From Dryococelus australis (taxonomy: Eukaryota; Arthropoda; Insecta; Phasmatodea; Phasmatidae), in contig CM056995.1 of the NCBI GenBank assembly GCA_029891345.1, forward strand, positions 218,764,275 through 218,828,274: 64,000 bases of DNA, in the 5' to 3' direction. This document shows, in pieces, positions 1-13,560 of the stretch (its first letter is position 1; each line of letters opens with the position of its first letter). A program made the translations under genes and the position numbers. The notes under the pieces were generated by a model that was given only the letters and a program-made list of their open reading frames with translations, was not told the DNA's origin and did not search any database.

Positions 1-930
1 CCAGCAGAAACCCGCCAGTGCCACCAGTAGAGATTGCCGCCCACCACCAACAAATACATGAACAGGCCCGGGCCAAACAGGAAAGATACGTGCTATGTGG
101 GTACCCACCTATAGGAAACCACCACTAGAATTAATCCCCAGAATGTATGTGTACGTGAGGGAAAATACACAGTCAGCCGGAACCAAGAATCATTGCTCAG
201 GACATGCAACTTTCCTTCTAAAGCTGGGACAGAAACGTTTAACGAAAAGTCACAGTGATGATCTGCGTATCATCCGCACCTCACCAGGGAAGAAAGGCAA
301 GGAGACTTCGGGAAGCCGAACACAACATGGCGTGCGGCACAGCGCAGCGACCAAAGCAACACAAGTGTCAGTGTAAACAACAGCAGTGCAGTCAAGTGTA
401 AGTGATAGCATTCTTGATACCACACCATTCAGGGGTTTCACACCTCCAGAACACGCCACACCATTTAAAGGGGAATAATCAAAGTCTAAATATCAATATC
501 AGTGTAAGCAGTAAATATAATACACCGTTTAAGGGTTTCCCTGTGCCAATAGGGCAAAATATGGTGGAGCAGGCTATTTTCAGGGTGTTTGAGAATACCG
601 TTAGGGAGGCGTGTGCGCCGACAAGTGACAAGTGCGACGTCAACAAAACACCTCGTACCAGGAGGAAATTATGCAGCTAGCCACCGTCAAGCCCCAATAA
701 CATTTTTCCAGACAACACCCCACCCCCCTACAAACGACGCAGAGTATGAGTACCTCCAAGACCATGCTCCGTCTGTCCTCGACCGGTGGTCCTGGTTTAG
801 ACCTGGGCAGAGAAGAGATGAGCAGAGGAGAATTGCTCACACCGTCATGGTCTTTGAGGAAGGGGTCGTTTGATGCCGGCTAAGAGCCAGCTACAGTCAG
901 CCCATGATTGCACTTGCCGCTTAGTGGTGT
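1..930 (+). mobile_element. Possible tail of a Ty3/Gypsy-like retroelement (weak)
   Basis: This patch is richer in GC than its surroundings. Frame 3 from base 3 reads a short basic, Gln-rich stretch (key piece IHEQARAKQERY). The frame from 95 continues with a VYVREN...SAGTKN segment. Both recall the C-terminal end of retroelement integrases, where a helical RAK/QER region precedes a 'VYVRxHP' strand. Frames change and stops occur, so at best it is a decayed 3' end cut by the window edge. No LTR pair, primer-binding site or reverse transcriptase is visible. It could equally be unrelated host DNA; the similarity is from memory and unproven. Confidence 0.25.
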
Positions 931-3900
931 ACGTGGGTAAGCACGTGTTCACACACTGCTACAGGTTATGGACTTTCCCAAAATGGGATATAAGTTGTTT
1001 CAGTGTGCTATGTATTTATTTTCAGGGTCAAAATGTTTGTAAAGTATAACATGTCTTTTTGAGGGTTTTGTGTGAAATTGCTATTTGAAATTTAAAGTGC
1101 GCGCAGTGCTGAAGAGAGAGAGAATAGTATTCAGACGAGAACGCCTTCAAAAGACAATTAAAATTCAACCTAAAATCCTAAGTAAATTTCTGCGTGTAAA
1201 ACTGTTTTAAAATTCTTTTGGTGCCATTTTAATTTGCTATATTAATATTTTCACTCAGCGTGCATACCACTTCTGCTTGTGTGAACCCCGTAGGCAACCA
1301 TGGTAGGTCCGCGCGACACCTGCTTCTGGGTAGTTGTTCTAGGAGAGCTGGCGAGGTAAGATGCTGTCATGTACGCACTTCATCTTTTTGTACTGATGTA
1401 GGTTTCAATAGTTCGCTTTAGTATACCGGTTAACCTTTGCCATGCATACTTTTTGCCAGACATCCCCATCATAATGCTATCCGCTTAACCTAATAATTTG
1501 CAGCCTTTTTTGAGATGCTAACAAGATGAGAGGAAGATGTGTCGGAGAGGCCATGCGGCCCACGTTACTTGTATGTCAGATGTAATCCGCCCATACTTAG
1601 GTCTTTTCAATGTAATTTCTGCTTAATTGTGACGTGCAATATTAAGGGTAATTTGTTTGTGTCATAATTGAAGGGTTTTTGTAATGTTAACTTGTTTTAT
1701 GGTCACAGCACCCACAACCACGTGGTCTGAGATTGCCAAGTCTCTATCTACGCAATCACCACATTCTGAGGCCTAATTATTGTTTCATCATGTGCGCCAT
1801 AATTTATTTCAGGGTTTTTATGTAACATTCTATTATATAATAGGATGATCTCTGTCTCTCTGTTCGTCTTTAATACTTCTAAGTCCCTTGAAACTTAACA
1901 GACGTTCTTCAAATTTTGCATAGGGAATCCTCAGGGTCAAATACAGGCCAAGTTCGAATTTCAGCAAGATCATATTATGCAATCATTACCTTTTACCCTA
2001 AACACTCATTTTGTAATTACTTTTTTCTTATCAAAGAGTGTATTAATGCAGAGAGATTATTGCATAGAGAGATGAAGGTAATGGAATATTCCTTTTGTTT
2101 ACTGTAAATGTCTTGCTTCAATGTTGAGTTAATTTCCAAGTGGGACCACAGTGGCCCAGTGGATAGAGAAATATTAAATATATATATATATTTTTTTTTT
2201 CAGTCTTTGTATGATAATTAAATTTTTTAACATGGTAACTGTTCTAGGCACATGACAATACTGAAAACACTGTCATGGGCTGGGCCCGTAGTTTTCAATA
2301 AGGGTTCTTGTATTTTACGTGCTTAATGCATTTTTGTTCTTGACCATGCCTGTCATCAGATGTACGTGTATTTTCCGCCATCCGGCATCCTAAGGGCTTT
2401 TGTACACTCTTTTCAATACAGATCCAAATTTTCAGAGAAATGTGTTTTTGCACCCACACACGTGGTCCGCTACAAGCCCTATCCAGTGTCATCCGCGCCA
2501 TCTAAAACTAATTTTGTATGATGCTAATATTTTGCACTAACCTGCTATGTGTATGACCGCCGCCACATACCACGTGGTTCGGAGATGAGTCCCAATGAGT
2601 AGGCGTTAGCTGTGGAAGTAGTTGCACGTGTTAATTTCATACTCCGTGTCCCGTCTCTGGGCAAACCTGCAGTCTATTCTAGCGGCTGTAGGCCCTTTGC
2701 TCTGTAGAGGCTGTGCTTTCAGACACCGCGGAGCATCATCCAGTCTGAGTGCGCAAGCTTAGTATTAGTAACGTGCTTAGGAAATCACTCACTGGAACTG
2801 GCTAGACATGCTCGAGACATAAATCATGTCATATTTGGGCACAAGGTGTACTTTGATAAATAAACATGCCTTCTCAGTGTAAAAGTTGAATGTCTTTCAG
2901 TAGTGTCAGTTACCCAGCCCAACCGAAGTATTTTGTATTGCAGTGTTATGTGTAAAAGTTGTTTCGTAAGTACGCATGGGTGAGACTAATACATAGAACA
3001 CACAGCATCCCTGAGATCCCTGAGTCTCAAAGTGCGGTGTGTAGGAACCACCGCTGACGCCCATCAACCACAAGTAAAAGTGTATCGTGATTTTCTCCGT
3101 GTCTCACCCGATGGCGTCAAAACATACAGTCGTACAACTTTCGGAAACTAAATTCCTCGTCTGTTGTAAATTACTGCTTTGCTCGTTGCTGCTACTACTA
3201 CCAACCTATTTTACTATAGTGCCAACGTCCTGACGTCATTAACTACGTCACACTTATAAACAATTCTCAGGAGAACTAAAATAGACCTGTAGCCGTGTTA
3301 TTTTATTGATGGATAGTCTTCAGGGCCATATGGTAATTTTGTAGGTTTCTGATAAGTATATTTTAAGATATTGCCAACTGAAAAGCAATTTAAGCTATGT
3401 TGGAGGTTTTCATAATATTATTCTCTTAAGTGTGTAATGTTTTTAAACTACCCACCCACCTTCATTTGAAATGTCAGTTATTTTAGTAAATAGGCAGTGC
3501 ACTGTAAACTATTTGATAGTTTTGTTAGTAAATGTGTATATCAAACATACTGCAATTCAGCTTAAGCACAGTGTATGTGGGCCCCGTAGTGAAAGCGAAA
3601 AACAAAATACCAGTTCTTGACAATTTAACCAGCATTGTATATTTAATGCTCGTATAGTTTAAAATGTCTCTTTTTTTTTCTGCCTCTATTTTTATGCTTA
3701 TTAGTTTATGTTGGTCAGGAGCAAAACAAGGACTTCAACTTGGGGGAGGAGAGAGGGCATGCCTTTTTGCACCCTTAAAAATTTCATCAAATGTCAAGAT
3801 TGGCCACACATTTACTATACATTTTAGGCAGCCATAGGGCAATAATGCATAGTTGTAGGTAGTGTAGTCTGAGTAAAACTGTAACTGAAATACAAAATGT

Positions 3901-6397
3901 AGCATATACATCAAAAACGTTAATATCATGTTATAGACTCAACTTAAAATCAGCTATGCATCTGGCCCACATTCCCTTTCCCAAATTAAAATTTTCCTTC
4001 CATTACTACTCCTCTGGAAACTGGTTAAAAAAAACAGTGAATTAAAGGACCTGTTTTTTGACACGTATCTTATACAATAATGTTATTTTGTCATAAAGGC
4101 TATGTTATCAAGAATATTCTGTGAAATCTCTTAAATCCTATGTTAGATAGTTAAGTCAGGTCAATTTAGTATTGTTTTTATGAGTAATGAATTTTTAAAG
4201 CGACTCTTTACTTCCACAGAAAATATTCTACTAACACATGCTGCAATGCCAAAATTTACTGTTATATAGAAATGTCAAAAACAGTGAGTGTGTGCATATT
4301 ACTGAGGCTTGTAGCCTAGCAAATAGTAATTAGATGTAGTACCATAAGTGGGAAGCTTACCATACTAGAATTTTTTAAATTTATTTGATTCTTATGCTGT
4401 AAACCATCTTATTTAACTTCATTGCATATGGGTATTGATAAAAAGGGGTTTAATGATCAACTAATCTGAGGATCATAGATTGTACACAATGTAAGTAACA
4501 AATGAAGTTTTTTTAAACTGTGGGCACTGGATAAGTGTACATTTCAAAGATGCAGTCTTTCTAGTAAATTTCAATAGAATTACAAATGAAAACTTAAATA
4601 ATTTTTATGCATACTGTTAAACCTGCTACCAAATTAAACAATGTACATCCTATGTTGAGCCCAAAGGGAACTGCCCTCTTGGCCCTGTCATGCCCCTCTT
4701 TTCAATCTACAGATTCAAGTAAGGAGTTTATTCCTATTGTATTGCACTACATAAGGGTGCAATTGTAAAAAATAGGAATAACATACAAAAATTACAATTC
4801 AGGTTTATTAAACAGCTCCTTACAAAAATGTAAATTCACAATGTGAGCTGAAATCAGTGATTAAATTATTGATTAAAAAACACTATAACACTATGATATT
4901 ACAATGCAAAATATTCATGACTGGAATGCTGAAGTTAAGCACTCTCTTTAAGGATGTAATTAATTAAAATTTGGAGTGCTAAAACATTTGTAATTGCTTT
5001 TAATACAGCAAAAACTAGTGGTGGTAATGACCTTGATTTGTTTGGACTGGCCTTCGACAAGTATTTTTCACACTGAGACAATTTAATATGTCTCGCCACT
5101 TACAACACATTAAGTCGACTCACCAGTCCTTACCATATTCCAAACTCAGCATTAAAAAGGGATAGAAAGCCCTTTAAATAAATTCAAATTCAGTAATACA
5201 CTAACCAACTACCTCTCATAAGACCCTTAGGTCAGTAGGGCAATGACAATTAGTTATTTAATGCGCCAACATCGCTCCAAACTTCAAGACTTTAAATTGG
5301 TCTTAACATGAGTGCCTGAAAAGCACGTACGAACATCTCACAAATTGGCTTTTGAAATTAAAGTATGATTTTTCGAGAACACTTTAGTTAGATTTAAATT
5401 AAGGACTTCACATAATACGTGCGCTGTAGTCAAAAGATCCATTAAAGAGCGCAAGCAAATAAAATAACACTTTAAAACTCTATGTAAGCAATAATTCCGT
5501 ACGGTGGCACCCCAGAATAATGTACTAAAAACATTCTGAAAATAATTACTTTGCCAAACAAAGCCCCGCACTGTAAAACTTTACATACATAGTTAAAATA
5601 ATATTAAATATCAAAACTCTTCCCCCCGCATGAGTCTGGACAGCCAAATCTAGATGCACAAAACTGCAATGGGCCAACCAAATGGGGCAGTGGCAAGCAA
5701 CCTTAAAGGAATATTCATAAAGAGCTTCAAAAATATCTACCAAGCAAATATGCGTATATTTCAAACTAACGTACTGAAACATCAAACAAACCCTTTACTA
5801 TTAATGCCACTCAAACCTCCAACTACTCGAGCTATTCAAATTAAATGCATCAACGTCTCTGAACACAATTTATGGCCCAAAATGATTTTAAAAACTTCCC
5901 TCCAAACTTACCACCATCTTAAACACGCTTGATTTATAAAAGCCATTACTTTTTAGGCCGCAGCTTACAAATTTAAAATTTAGGTGTGTATCTGGAGTAG
6001 GAATGTGGTGGGGGAAACCAGGGAACAAGGAGCGGAAGCCGAGCTGGCCATAGAACAAGACTCTGGGTGCTACCAACTGTAGCGGCGGCGGCAATAACCA
6101 GTATAGAGGGCAGCACTGCTGCAGTATTAACAAGTGTAGTTTCCACAACAGCTTAATTTAACATACAGGTACAATACATGTTTAAACATTTTCAATCTGA
6201 GCACTATATTATTTACCATCATATTAATAATGTTGCAGTGCTTGTTTAAGTATCTCCAGGACAACATTATATTGTACTGTAAGTATATGTATGTGTACAT
6301 ATATATCTGCATGTGTGTGTACACACAGGTAGTGTGTAACAGTGTATTTAAACTGTGTACATTTTATTTTATGTATATTAACGGCTGTTAAATGTTG

Positions 6398-6655
6398 CAT
6401 GGTTGTTTTTCTATGAAAAACATTTAATTCCTGGCGAGGTCGCTCTCGATGTTCATATGTGGTTAGTACACGTGAACGTATCAACATCATTGCAATGCAT
6501 GCATCTTTCACCCATCGTAGTTAAACAATGTATCCTAATCTAATTAAACTACCCAAAGTAACCTTAAATGCTCCTGAATAGATTTTCATAAATTGTTTTT
6601 TCTATGAAAAACATTTAATTCCTGGCAAAGTTGCTCTCGATGTTCGAATGTGGGA
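6398..6655. repeat. Dispersed repeat, partial copies
   Basis: A ~65-bp block beginning TTTTTCTATGAAAAACATTT occurs at 6398-6461 and again at 6592-6655. The ~130 bp between them (6463-6592, containing ATGCATGCATCTTTCACCCA) recurs at 7358-7489 with about 10-15% differences by eye. This is a family of short non-autonomous repeats with no coding capacity. The nested arrangement suggests insertion or duplication. No terminal inverted repeat or target duplication was identified. Confidence 0.6.
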
Positions 6656-7357
6656 AACATGATGGAAGTTGCCACTGGCTGGTTGTTTTTATCAGGAGTG
6701 TGCGGTTTCCCCCACTGTTACATTTCATTGCTGCTCCATATCCACATTATTTGACCCCCATCAACACTGAAATTCTCAGCTGTTAATGACTCTCAATCCT
6801 ATCACTATCATTATGACCAGGACTAACACAAAAACTGTTTAAAAAATATGTTAAAAAAATTTTTTATGTGATGTGCTCTGAGTGAATATATATAGCAAGT
6901 CTCACATTAAATTTAATTTACCTCTCTCAACTTGTTTTTGGTTTGTTCAGACAACAGAAAATACCAAGGTGACAGCATTATCTTTGGAGCTAAAAAATGT
7001 AATTTTCCAATGTTTTCTTCCCTTTTTCATAAATGCAGCTAAACTGCATAATTTTAATTATGAGTTATTTGTATATCAAATTTCATTTTCACTATACAAT
7101 GTGTGGTGCCAAAGCACTGGCAGTTAGTACTGCAGTCAGCATTGCAGGTTCAGCTAAATAAACTGCTGCTAGCAACAATGCTTTTTATTAGAGGGTGTGT
7201 TTGTTTGTCAAGTTTCTGCAACGTTGTTCTGTGATATCGAAACTGAATATTTTTTAATGAATCCAGAGGAGAATTTTACACTAAAAATAATTGCACGAGT
7301 TGGTAGGTAACAACAAAGATATTTCGTCACAAGTGTCTGTGGACCACTTTGGCAGTG

Positions 7358-7489
7358 TATAGTACAGGTGAACTTATTGACATCATTGCGATGCATGCAT
7401 CTTTCACCCATTGTAGTTAAACAATGTATCTTAATCTAATTAAACTATCCAAAGTAACCTAAAATGCTGGTGAATAGGTTTTCATAAAC
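7358..7489. repeat. Second copy of the 6.46-6.59 kb dispersed repeat
   Basis: It matches 6463-6592 over its whole length, including the ATGCATGCATCTTTCACCCA core and the end TTTTCATAAA. It lacks the flanking 65-bp block that brackets the first copy. Confidence 0.6.
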
Positions 7490-10400
7490 TTTAACCTAAG
7501 TCACAATAGGGTGGTTGCTCTAATATCTCTAAAAGTAAATTTATATAATTAATAAATCATTGTTATATTATTTCAAATAAAATAAAAAGTGTTTTCCCTC
7601 CCAATGTGAAATTTTGAGCATGTTGGGCTGAATTAAAATCATAGCTAATAACTGACTAAGCCCTTAGTACTTAATTGCACTTTTGGAGACAGATGAAACA
7701 CAATTTTTGTAGATATAGGAAATAAAATTATCCAAAAATGTCTTCTAACCCACCTCCTTTCCCTTCCTCTACATTTTTCTTCTGAAAATTTGCTAAAATA
7801 CTTGATTTTCCAGTACAGACAATGCAGTCTAAATTTTAATTTCAGTGTTTTAGTTATGTACGACAGGTAACCTGTTCAGTATTGTAGATGTAATAAACAA
7901 AACTGTACCCTACAATAAGGGATAACTAAATATAGAACTGTATCCGAGTAGAGAACTAATGTAATGTAAAGAGAGGGAATAACTAAAATTGGATTTGAAT
8001 TTATCTAGCAGAGACAATTTACTATATTAACCTCAAATATGTATACAGGAGATGAAGTGATATTGGAGACAAAAATTCTATTAGGCTGCTGGTTGCTGTT
8101 TTGTTGCACTCTTACTGATAAGTAATCTGCAATACATAACACTTTAACATTTTCCCCTGCCACATAAAAATCAACTCAAGTGACATATTTTTGTAAATTC
8201 GAACACTTCGTTGTCAACATTGAAAATTGTGATGTCACGAACATACCAGCAGGTACTGTAGGTATACATATTTTAGAAAGACTATAATTATTAAAAAACT
8301 GGGCGTAAACTATTTTCTACTACATGGCAATGGTAGCACGCTTGTTATACTAGTTATATCTAAAACACATTTGAATTGTTGCCCATTACTGAATACTGGG
8401 CATATGTGGTCACAAGATCTGTAGTTTTATGGGAACATTATTTGATTACACAACTAACACAAGCCAATAATAAACTACTCGAACTTCACGTGTGAATTGT
8501 TTTACCCACAACTCGTAATTTTCAAGTGTTCCAAAAATACCAAAATAGGTCAGACTTAGAGTTTTACAATGGGCGATGAAAACTTTAAAATTTAAGTGAA
8601 ATTGTATTAATATGTGTCTGAAAGCAGACAAAAACACTGCTAAAAATCAACCTGAGGTCCGAAAATTGCCTCAACCGATGTACGCCGTGTATCAACCATT
8701 GGTGGATTCGTAAATGAATTTTTGAATATGCAGTTTGTTTCCATTTTGCGTTAATAGAAACACTGCAATTCCGACATGAAATAAATAAACTAAATGCAAT
8801 GTTTTAGCTACAAGCGGACATAATTTATATATTAATGCTCATTGCCATTTGTTATAGTGAGAATTTCACAGTTACCAATGAAATTCATTCAGTAAACGTT
8901 TATATTTTACATTGTAATGTTAGTAGTATGTTATTGTCATAATTTTATTTTTGTTTCAAAGTGAAATAAATATTAACAATTTGTTAACATGTATTATCAT
9001 TGCCATACAGGATTAAAATAATTTTGTATTACATATTAACCATATTTCATATTAAACAAATAGTTAACATTATAAATGCTATTTTGGTTCTCAGTATCCT
9101 AACAACACTTTGCTAAAATGGGGATTTCTTAATAAACTGGCATCTATTAACGAAGTTCCACTGTAATGCTGAAAACATCTTTGGATAGTCCCCCTCCCCC
9201 TTTCTCTATCTTGTAATACAGATTGTTCATGTCACACAAAAAATACATGCAACAGTCTTTTGGCTGTGAAGTTTGAGAATAAAGAATTACCTTCATATGC
9301 AAATAATTAAGGGAGTAAACACGCCAACAAATTTAATAAATTGCCATATGGAGGTATATCTTTTCGCATGTCGTTAATTAATTTAAAAGAGTGCCAAATT
9401 TTAGGCACAGTATTTTCTTTGGCATTCACAGTTGACTTTTGGTAACTGTATGTGTAAAGTCTCTCCTGATGTACACTATTACCATGCTGCAAGGAGTACC
9501 TACAGTAAAACCCTTTGAAGATTTTCCTTTCAATATGTTTTCCTTCTTAATAAGCATATAATTTGGCAACTGTCTATTATTAATGTATAGTTTTACACTT
9601 TTTGGAAGTTTTCCTCGTTGATAAGCATAACATTGTTCTTTATATTTCTTAAATGTTTTAACAGGGTGTCACTGCACTTTCATTTTGATACTGCACGTTC
9701 ATGTACACATTCCTCATCTTGAACCAAGCTTTAGTTGTGCAGTGTGTTTACAGCCTTCCATGTTTACAATTTAATGTGGTGACTGCCATGTGTACCAAAT
9801 CTGAACACACTATGCATAGGGAGGGACACCTGTTTTTGAGGTGCAAAGTCATAAAATTCGCTTTAGTTTGTTGAAGTCCCGAAATTAGCAAACATTTAAA
9901 GAAAGCACTGAAAAATTGTGTAAGATTTGTGAAGCATTAAAAGCGAAGTTAGTTTGAGCAATTGATTACAATATTTTGTGCTGGATAAAATTTTTTGAAT
10001 ATTGGCGTAATCAATTACTATCAGAATGACCTTCAACAGTATTGAATAAGATAAAACAGCTTAAAATGTGTTTGTTTAGGCTACCGGTAGAGGTCTGCTA
10101 GTACTCTAAAACTAAGCCCAGGCAGAATACCTGCTTGCGGCTCTAGTTTGACTTAAAATATTTTTCAGACTCCTTTACGACTTTAAAAAATTGCTTTGTG
10201 AAAATCTAAACAAATTCGTTTGTGGTAGTGAAGTTGTTAAAGAGCAGTGTGCCAAATCATTTCATTGAATAGCTGCGTGCCAATATCTAAGCACATCAAA
10301 TCTGATAAGTCAACAAAACAAAGCAGTTAAAATATATTTTATCCCCTAAAAAATCTAGACATGCTGTGTGTTAAATGTCCCTCCTCCTACCTCCTCCCTC

Positions 10401-10960
10401 CCCCCTCCCTCCTCCCTCCCTCCTCTGATCATTAGTCTGTGTTTAAATATATTTTCCATTAAATCACAATAATTTTTATATTAAATATTTAAATCTATAC
10501 AAGTTAGAAGTATTAGGAATATGACACCCAGAAACATAATTTTTTTTTATCTCCTTGTCGCCAAAAATGTTTATTAATATTGAGTGGCATGTTTTACAGA
10601 GTGCAAACATTTTCAAATACTTCTTGTGGGAAAAGTTTCCTATGCTAGTCTTTATATATTCCACTACTGGTGTCCCATGTTTACTTCTATCTTAGAGTGG
10701 TAATGGTTGGTATACAGTAGAAACCCCTTAATTATACACTTTTTTAAATTATACAAGCCCTAATTTTGTGGTTTAGTGCCTTTGTTCTTAGTCGCTTGGA
10801 AATTGTAAAAAAAGTGTTTCATTGTATTTGTTTTGTTACTTACTTTACAAATTTGCGAATACTTGTCTACATGAATAGGTATGTACTTTTTAGTACTTGG
10901 GTTTGATTTTTCTCTCCTGCCAAAGCAATGATGACTCAGAATGTGTACTTTCTTTTCTAG

Positions 10961-11037
10961 GGAAGAACAAAAAAGAAGCAAAGAAGGAAGCAGCTAAAGT
11001 GGCACTGGCTGCTGTGTTGGATATTCACTGTCCATAA
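10961..11037 (+). CDS. Terminal exon of a dsRNA-binding-domain protein (host gene)
   Basis: A good splice acceptor (TTTCTTTTCTAG, ending at 10960) is followed by two bases completing a Gly codon and then 24 sense codons and TAA. The peptide KNKKEAKKEAAKVALAAVL is the C-terminal helix of a double-stranded RNA-binding domain; the family consensus is G.(G/S)KKEAK..AA..AL..L. These basic residues contact the RNA backbone in known dsRBDs. The rest of the domain must lie in exons upstream, which I could not find here. The protein ends only seven residues after the helix, so the dsRBD is C-terminal. This is a normal host gene and shows no damage. Which dsRBD protein it is cannot be told from one helix. 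Confidence 0.7.
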
Positions 11038-11376
11038 GAAGAGTTTTGGAGTTGAACACATTGTGTTGTATTCCCATGGAACCTTTTTGTTGTCATCTTG
11101 TAGAATAGGTGAAACTACTATTTCAGAAGACATTTTGTCAATTTGTTCAACTATTAAATACAGTTTTAATAGTGGAAAAATTTATAGCATGTAATGTACC
11201 ATAGAATTGTAATTGAATCAATGATGTATTACCTTTTAATTATTAAATCATTTATTGTTTCGTAGTGCATGTGTTCTGAAATAACTATTATATGTGGCCT
11301 GTATTGTATATCACTAAAATCATGTGAGAAAAATGAGCAATTGTGGTTCTTCTGATGTGGAGCTGTAAAAGATATT

Positions 11377-11382
11377 AATAAA
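11377..11382 (+). terminator. Poly(A) signal AATAAA of the dsRBD gene
   Basis: AATAAA lies about 340 bp after the stop codon of the terminal exon, in AT-rich 3' UTR sequence followed by a T-rich stretch. The spacing and position fit the 3' end of the host transcript. Confidence 0.6.
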
Positions 11383-11493
11383 GTTTAATAGTAATGTCTT
11401 TATTTTTAATTTAGTTATTTGTACGGGTTTGCATAACTATTTTTAAATAATTAAAGTGCTGTTAATTTGTGTTTGCGCATGTGCATGTGTGTG

Positions 11494-11496
<3 letters not shown>

Positions 11497-11528
<32 letters not shown>

Positions 11529-12020
11529 TAATCTTGGGGGGGGGGGGGGGTTTCAGTATATGGGAAACTTTAAGACGTGATTGCTTTCCACTGCCTCGGG
11601 GATACTGTTCAGGTGTTTTGTAATTAAGGATGCTGCGAGTGAGGCACGGTTGAAACTCCTGATGCCACCAAGGGGCTGGAGGCATCTCACCTACAAGACC
11701 GCCGGCGAGTAACATCATGTCATCGCAGACTTCTGCCAGGGACTCCACATACCACTGGGTATATCAATCCTGTGGTTCCAGCCCAGCAGGACCAGCAGTT
11801 CTCCGCGGACACCCACCAGCACTGCCAGTCGTAGCACTACCTCAGCCGAAGGACTGGGCACGAGTTCCAGCCTGCATCAGCAGCAACAGTGGCAGAGTGA
11901 AGAGCTACCCCAACCTATGCCCACTCCAGGTAAACCAGTGGCTGTGTGTGTGTGAGCGTGCGCGTGCACACACACACACAGCCACTGGTTTACCTGGAGT
12001 GGGCGTAGGCTGGGGTAGCT

Positions 12021-12057
<37 letters not shown>

Positions 12058-12170
12058 CACACACACACACACACACGCGCTCACACACACATGCGCACAC
12101 ACACACTCTCTCTCCCTCTCCCCCTCTCCCTCTCCCCCTCTTCCTCCCTCCCCCCCTCCCTCCACCCTCC
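11497..12170. repeat. Cluster of simple repeats
   Basis: The block contains (TA)n at 11497-11525, a run of 15 G at 11536-11550, (TA)n at about 12023-12053, (CA)n at 12056-12077 and a CT-rich tract from 12105 to 12170. Apparent proteins here (Tyr-Ile or Cys-Val repeats) are products of these microsatellites and not genes. A palindrome lies in the middle and is listed separately. Confidence 0.9.
11902..12021. repeat. 120-bp near-perfect palindrome
   Basis: The left arm starts GAGCTACCCCAACCTATGCC at 11902. The right arm ends in its reverse complement at 12021, with about two mismatches over some 55 bp. The centre is a GT/AC microsatellite. The arms are unrelated to the AT-rich surroundings. 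It could form a long hairpin; it may be a foldback element or the result of an inverted duplication. Confidence 0.85.
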
Positions 12171-13560
12171 ATTTAGTATTGCGTGATTACTATTCCAAAG
12201 CATTCAGTTAACAATTCTTTAGGGTGGTTCAGAAAAAAATTTTTTCTTAGGCCTGTTTTCAGTGATTTTCATCAACATTACATTGCTTTTCACAGCTATT
12301 ATAAAAAGCGTATTTGAATTTCTGGGCCCTCTAAAAAATATTTTATATCATATATCATTTTATTATTTTGTATCATATTTTATATTTTAACACATGCCAT
12401 TAAAAATGTGCTCTATTTGCTTGCACACATAACACCATCAAAATCACTAAGCATGAATTAATTTGCTTTTCTGACAGCATGAATACTAACATATTTTGGC
12501 CTATCACTTGACTACAGTTTATTTCATTAGGAATCGTGCGGGTCTTCACCCGTAGCAGGATCATCATTCTTTACACTGTACGATGACTTTCGATTGCAAA
12601 ATAAGAACTTGTTCAAGCAAACCCTGTCACCAAAAGGACATTGTTGACATACCTTATGCAGAAGCACGTCAACACGTGCACACAAGAACAAGAGTGAGTA
12701 AACCAGCAGTAGCCTTACATACGGAGAGCCAGATGCATTGCCTCGGAAACAGATTTGGTGAATCTCAGTTACAGTCTAATGTGGCTCGGAACTTGCCGGC
12801 CATACTACTGTGCATGGTCGCCTTGCCCAGCAACAGATCTTCCATGCTGGTGTTCAAATCACGCTCGTGCATGATTATGGGTTCGTAATTAAACCTTCCT
12901 AGGCATTGGGTAGGCCCCGTGCACATCTTCTAAATAGAATTGTTTTTCACACGACCCGCGTACATATTCGCATAATTTAAGTAGTCCTATTTAGTTCTCA
13001 TTATATCTCTCAAAAAATAACTTCATGTCAGGTGGCAGTTTTGGCATTTTACTTTTCACACACTGCACGGCCTCACTGCAATAACCACTGCCTGACTCAT
13101 ACTACACAAGTCTTTCACTTGGTGTCCAGCACGCAACTTGCCTGCAGCTCGACTCACAGCTGACACCCCTATCGCACACTGGCTGATACTACACCTGTGC
13201 AGCCGGCCAGGTGATGTCACGTGCTCACTAGGAGCGAAGTCTAACTGCAATCCTTCACACTAATCGTACATTTTCTTTGCATATAGCAAACTTAAGGTTA
13301 TCTCACCATAATTACTATATCTTACTTTCATATTAAAAATATATACGTGATACACAAACATACAAACAGTTATTATAAGAATAAGGCCGGCCTTTTCTAA
13401 TAAAATATACGTAGTAAAATATAGAGACCAATATGTAACAACTACGGTTACCAAAAGGTATTTATGGTAACCCAAAGCCACACAGATAAAAACTGGTTAC
13501 TAAATGATTGACCAGTATGGTTACTCAGAATTACCAAAAGTAATTAAAACCTAACCACTT
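12171..13560. other. Gene-free host DNA
   Basis: Nothing coding can be supported. Open frames of 60-100 codons (for example 12583-12888) carry no motif and overlap on both strands. No repeat structure stands out. Confidence 0.5.

Larger units (their letters stand above)
931..10960. other. Gene-poor host DNA, probably intronic or intergenic
   Basis: About 10 kb of AT-rich sequence shows no convincing exon. Open frames stay below 100 codons, carry no recognisable motif and look random in composition. Contents that can be seen are a dispersed repeat (6.4-6.66 and 7.36-7.49 kb), pogo-like terminal motifs near 9.15 and 10.71 kb, a CT-rich run near 10.38-10.43 kb and short AT runs. Because a splice acceptor follows at 10,960, part of this stretch is likely the last intron of the dsRNA-binding gene; how far it extends upstream cannot be judged. 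Confidence 0.6.

Noticed and set aside
2150..2170. tRNA-like box A (TGGCCCAGTGGATAG) and a similar one near 13921
   Set aside because: No matching box B at the right distance and no cloverleaf; at most an eroded SINE head.
6882..7127. 81-codon frame after an acceptor-like TTTGTTCAG, considered as a host exon
   Set aside because: No donor site, no motif, and AT-rich random composition.
11443..12172. Several open frames of 60-112 codons on both strands
   Set aside because: They are built from (TA)n, (CA)n, poly-G and CT tracts and from the two arms of the palindrome; no real protein signal.
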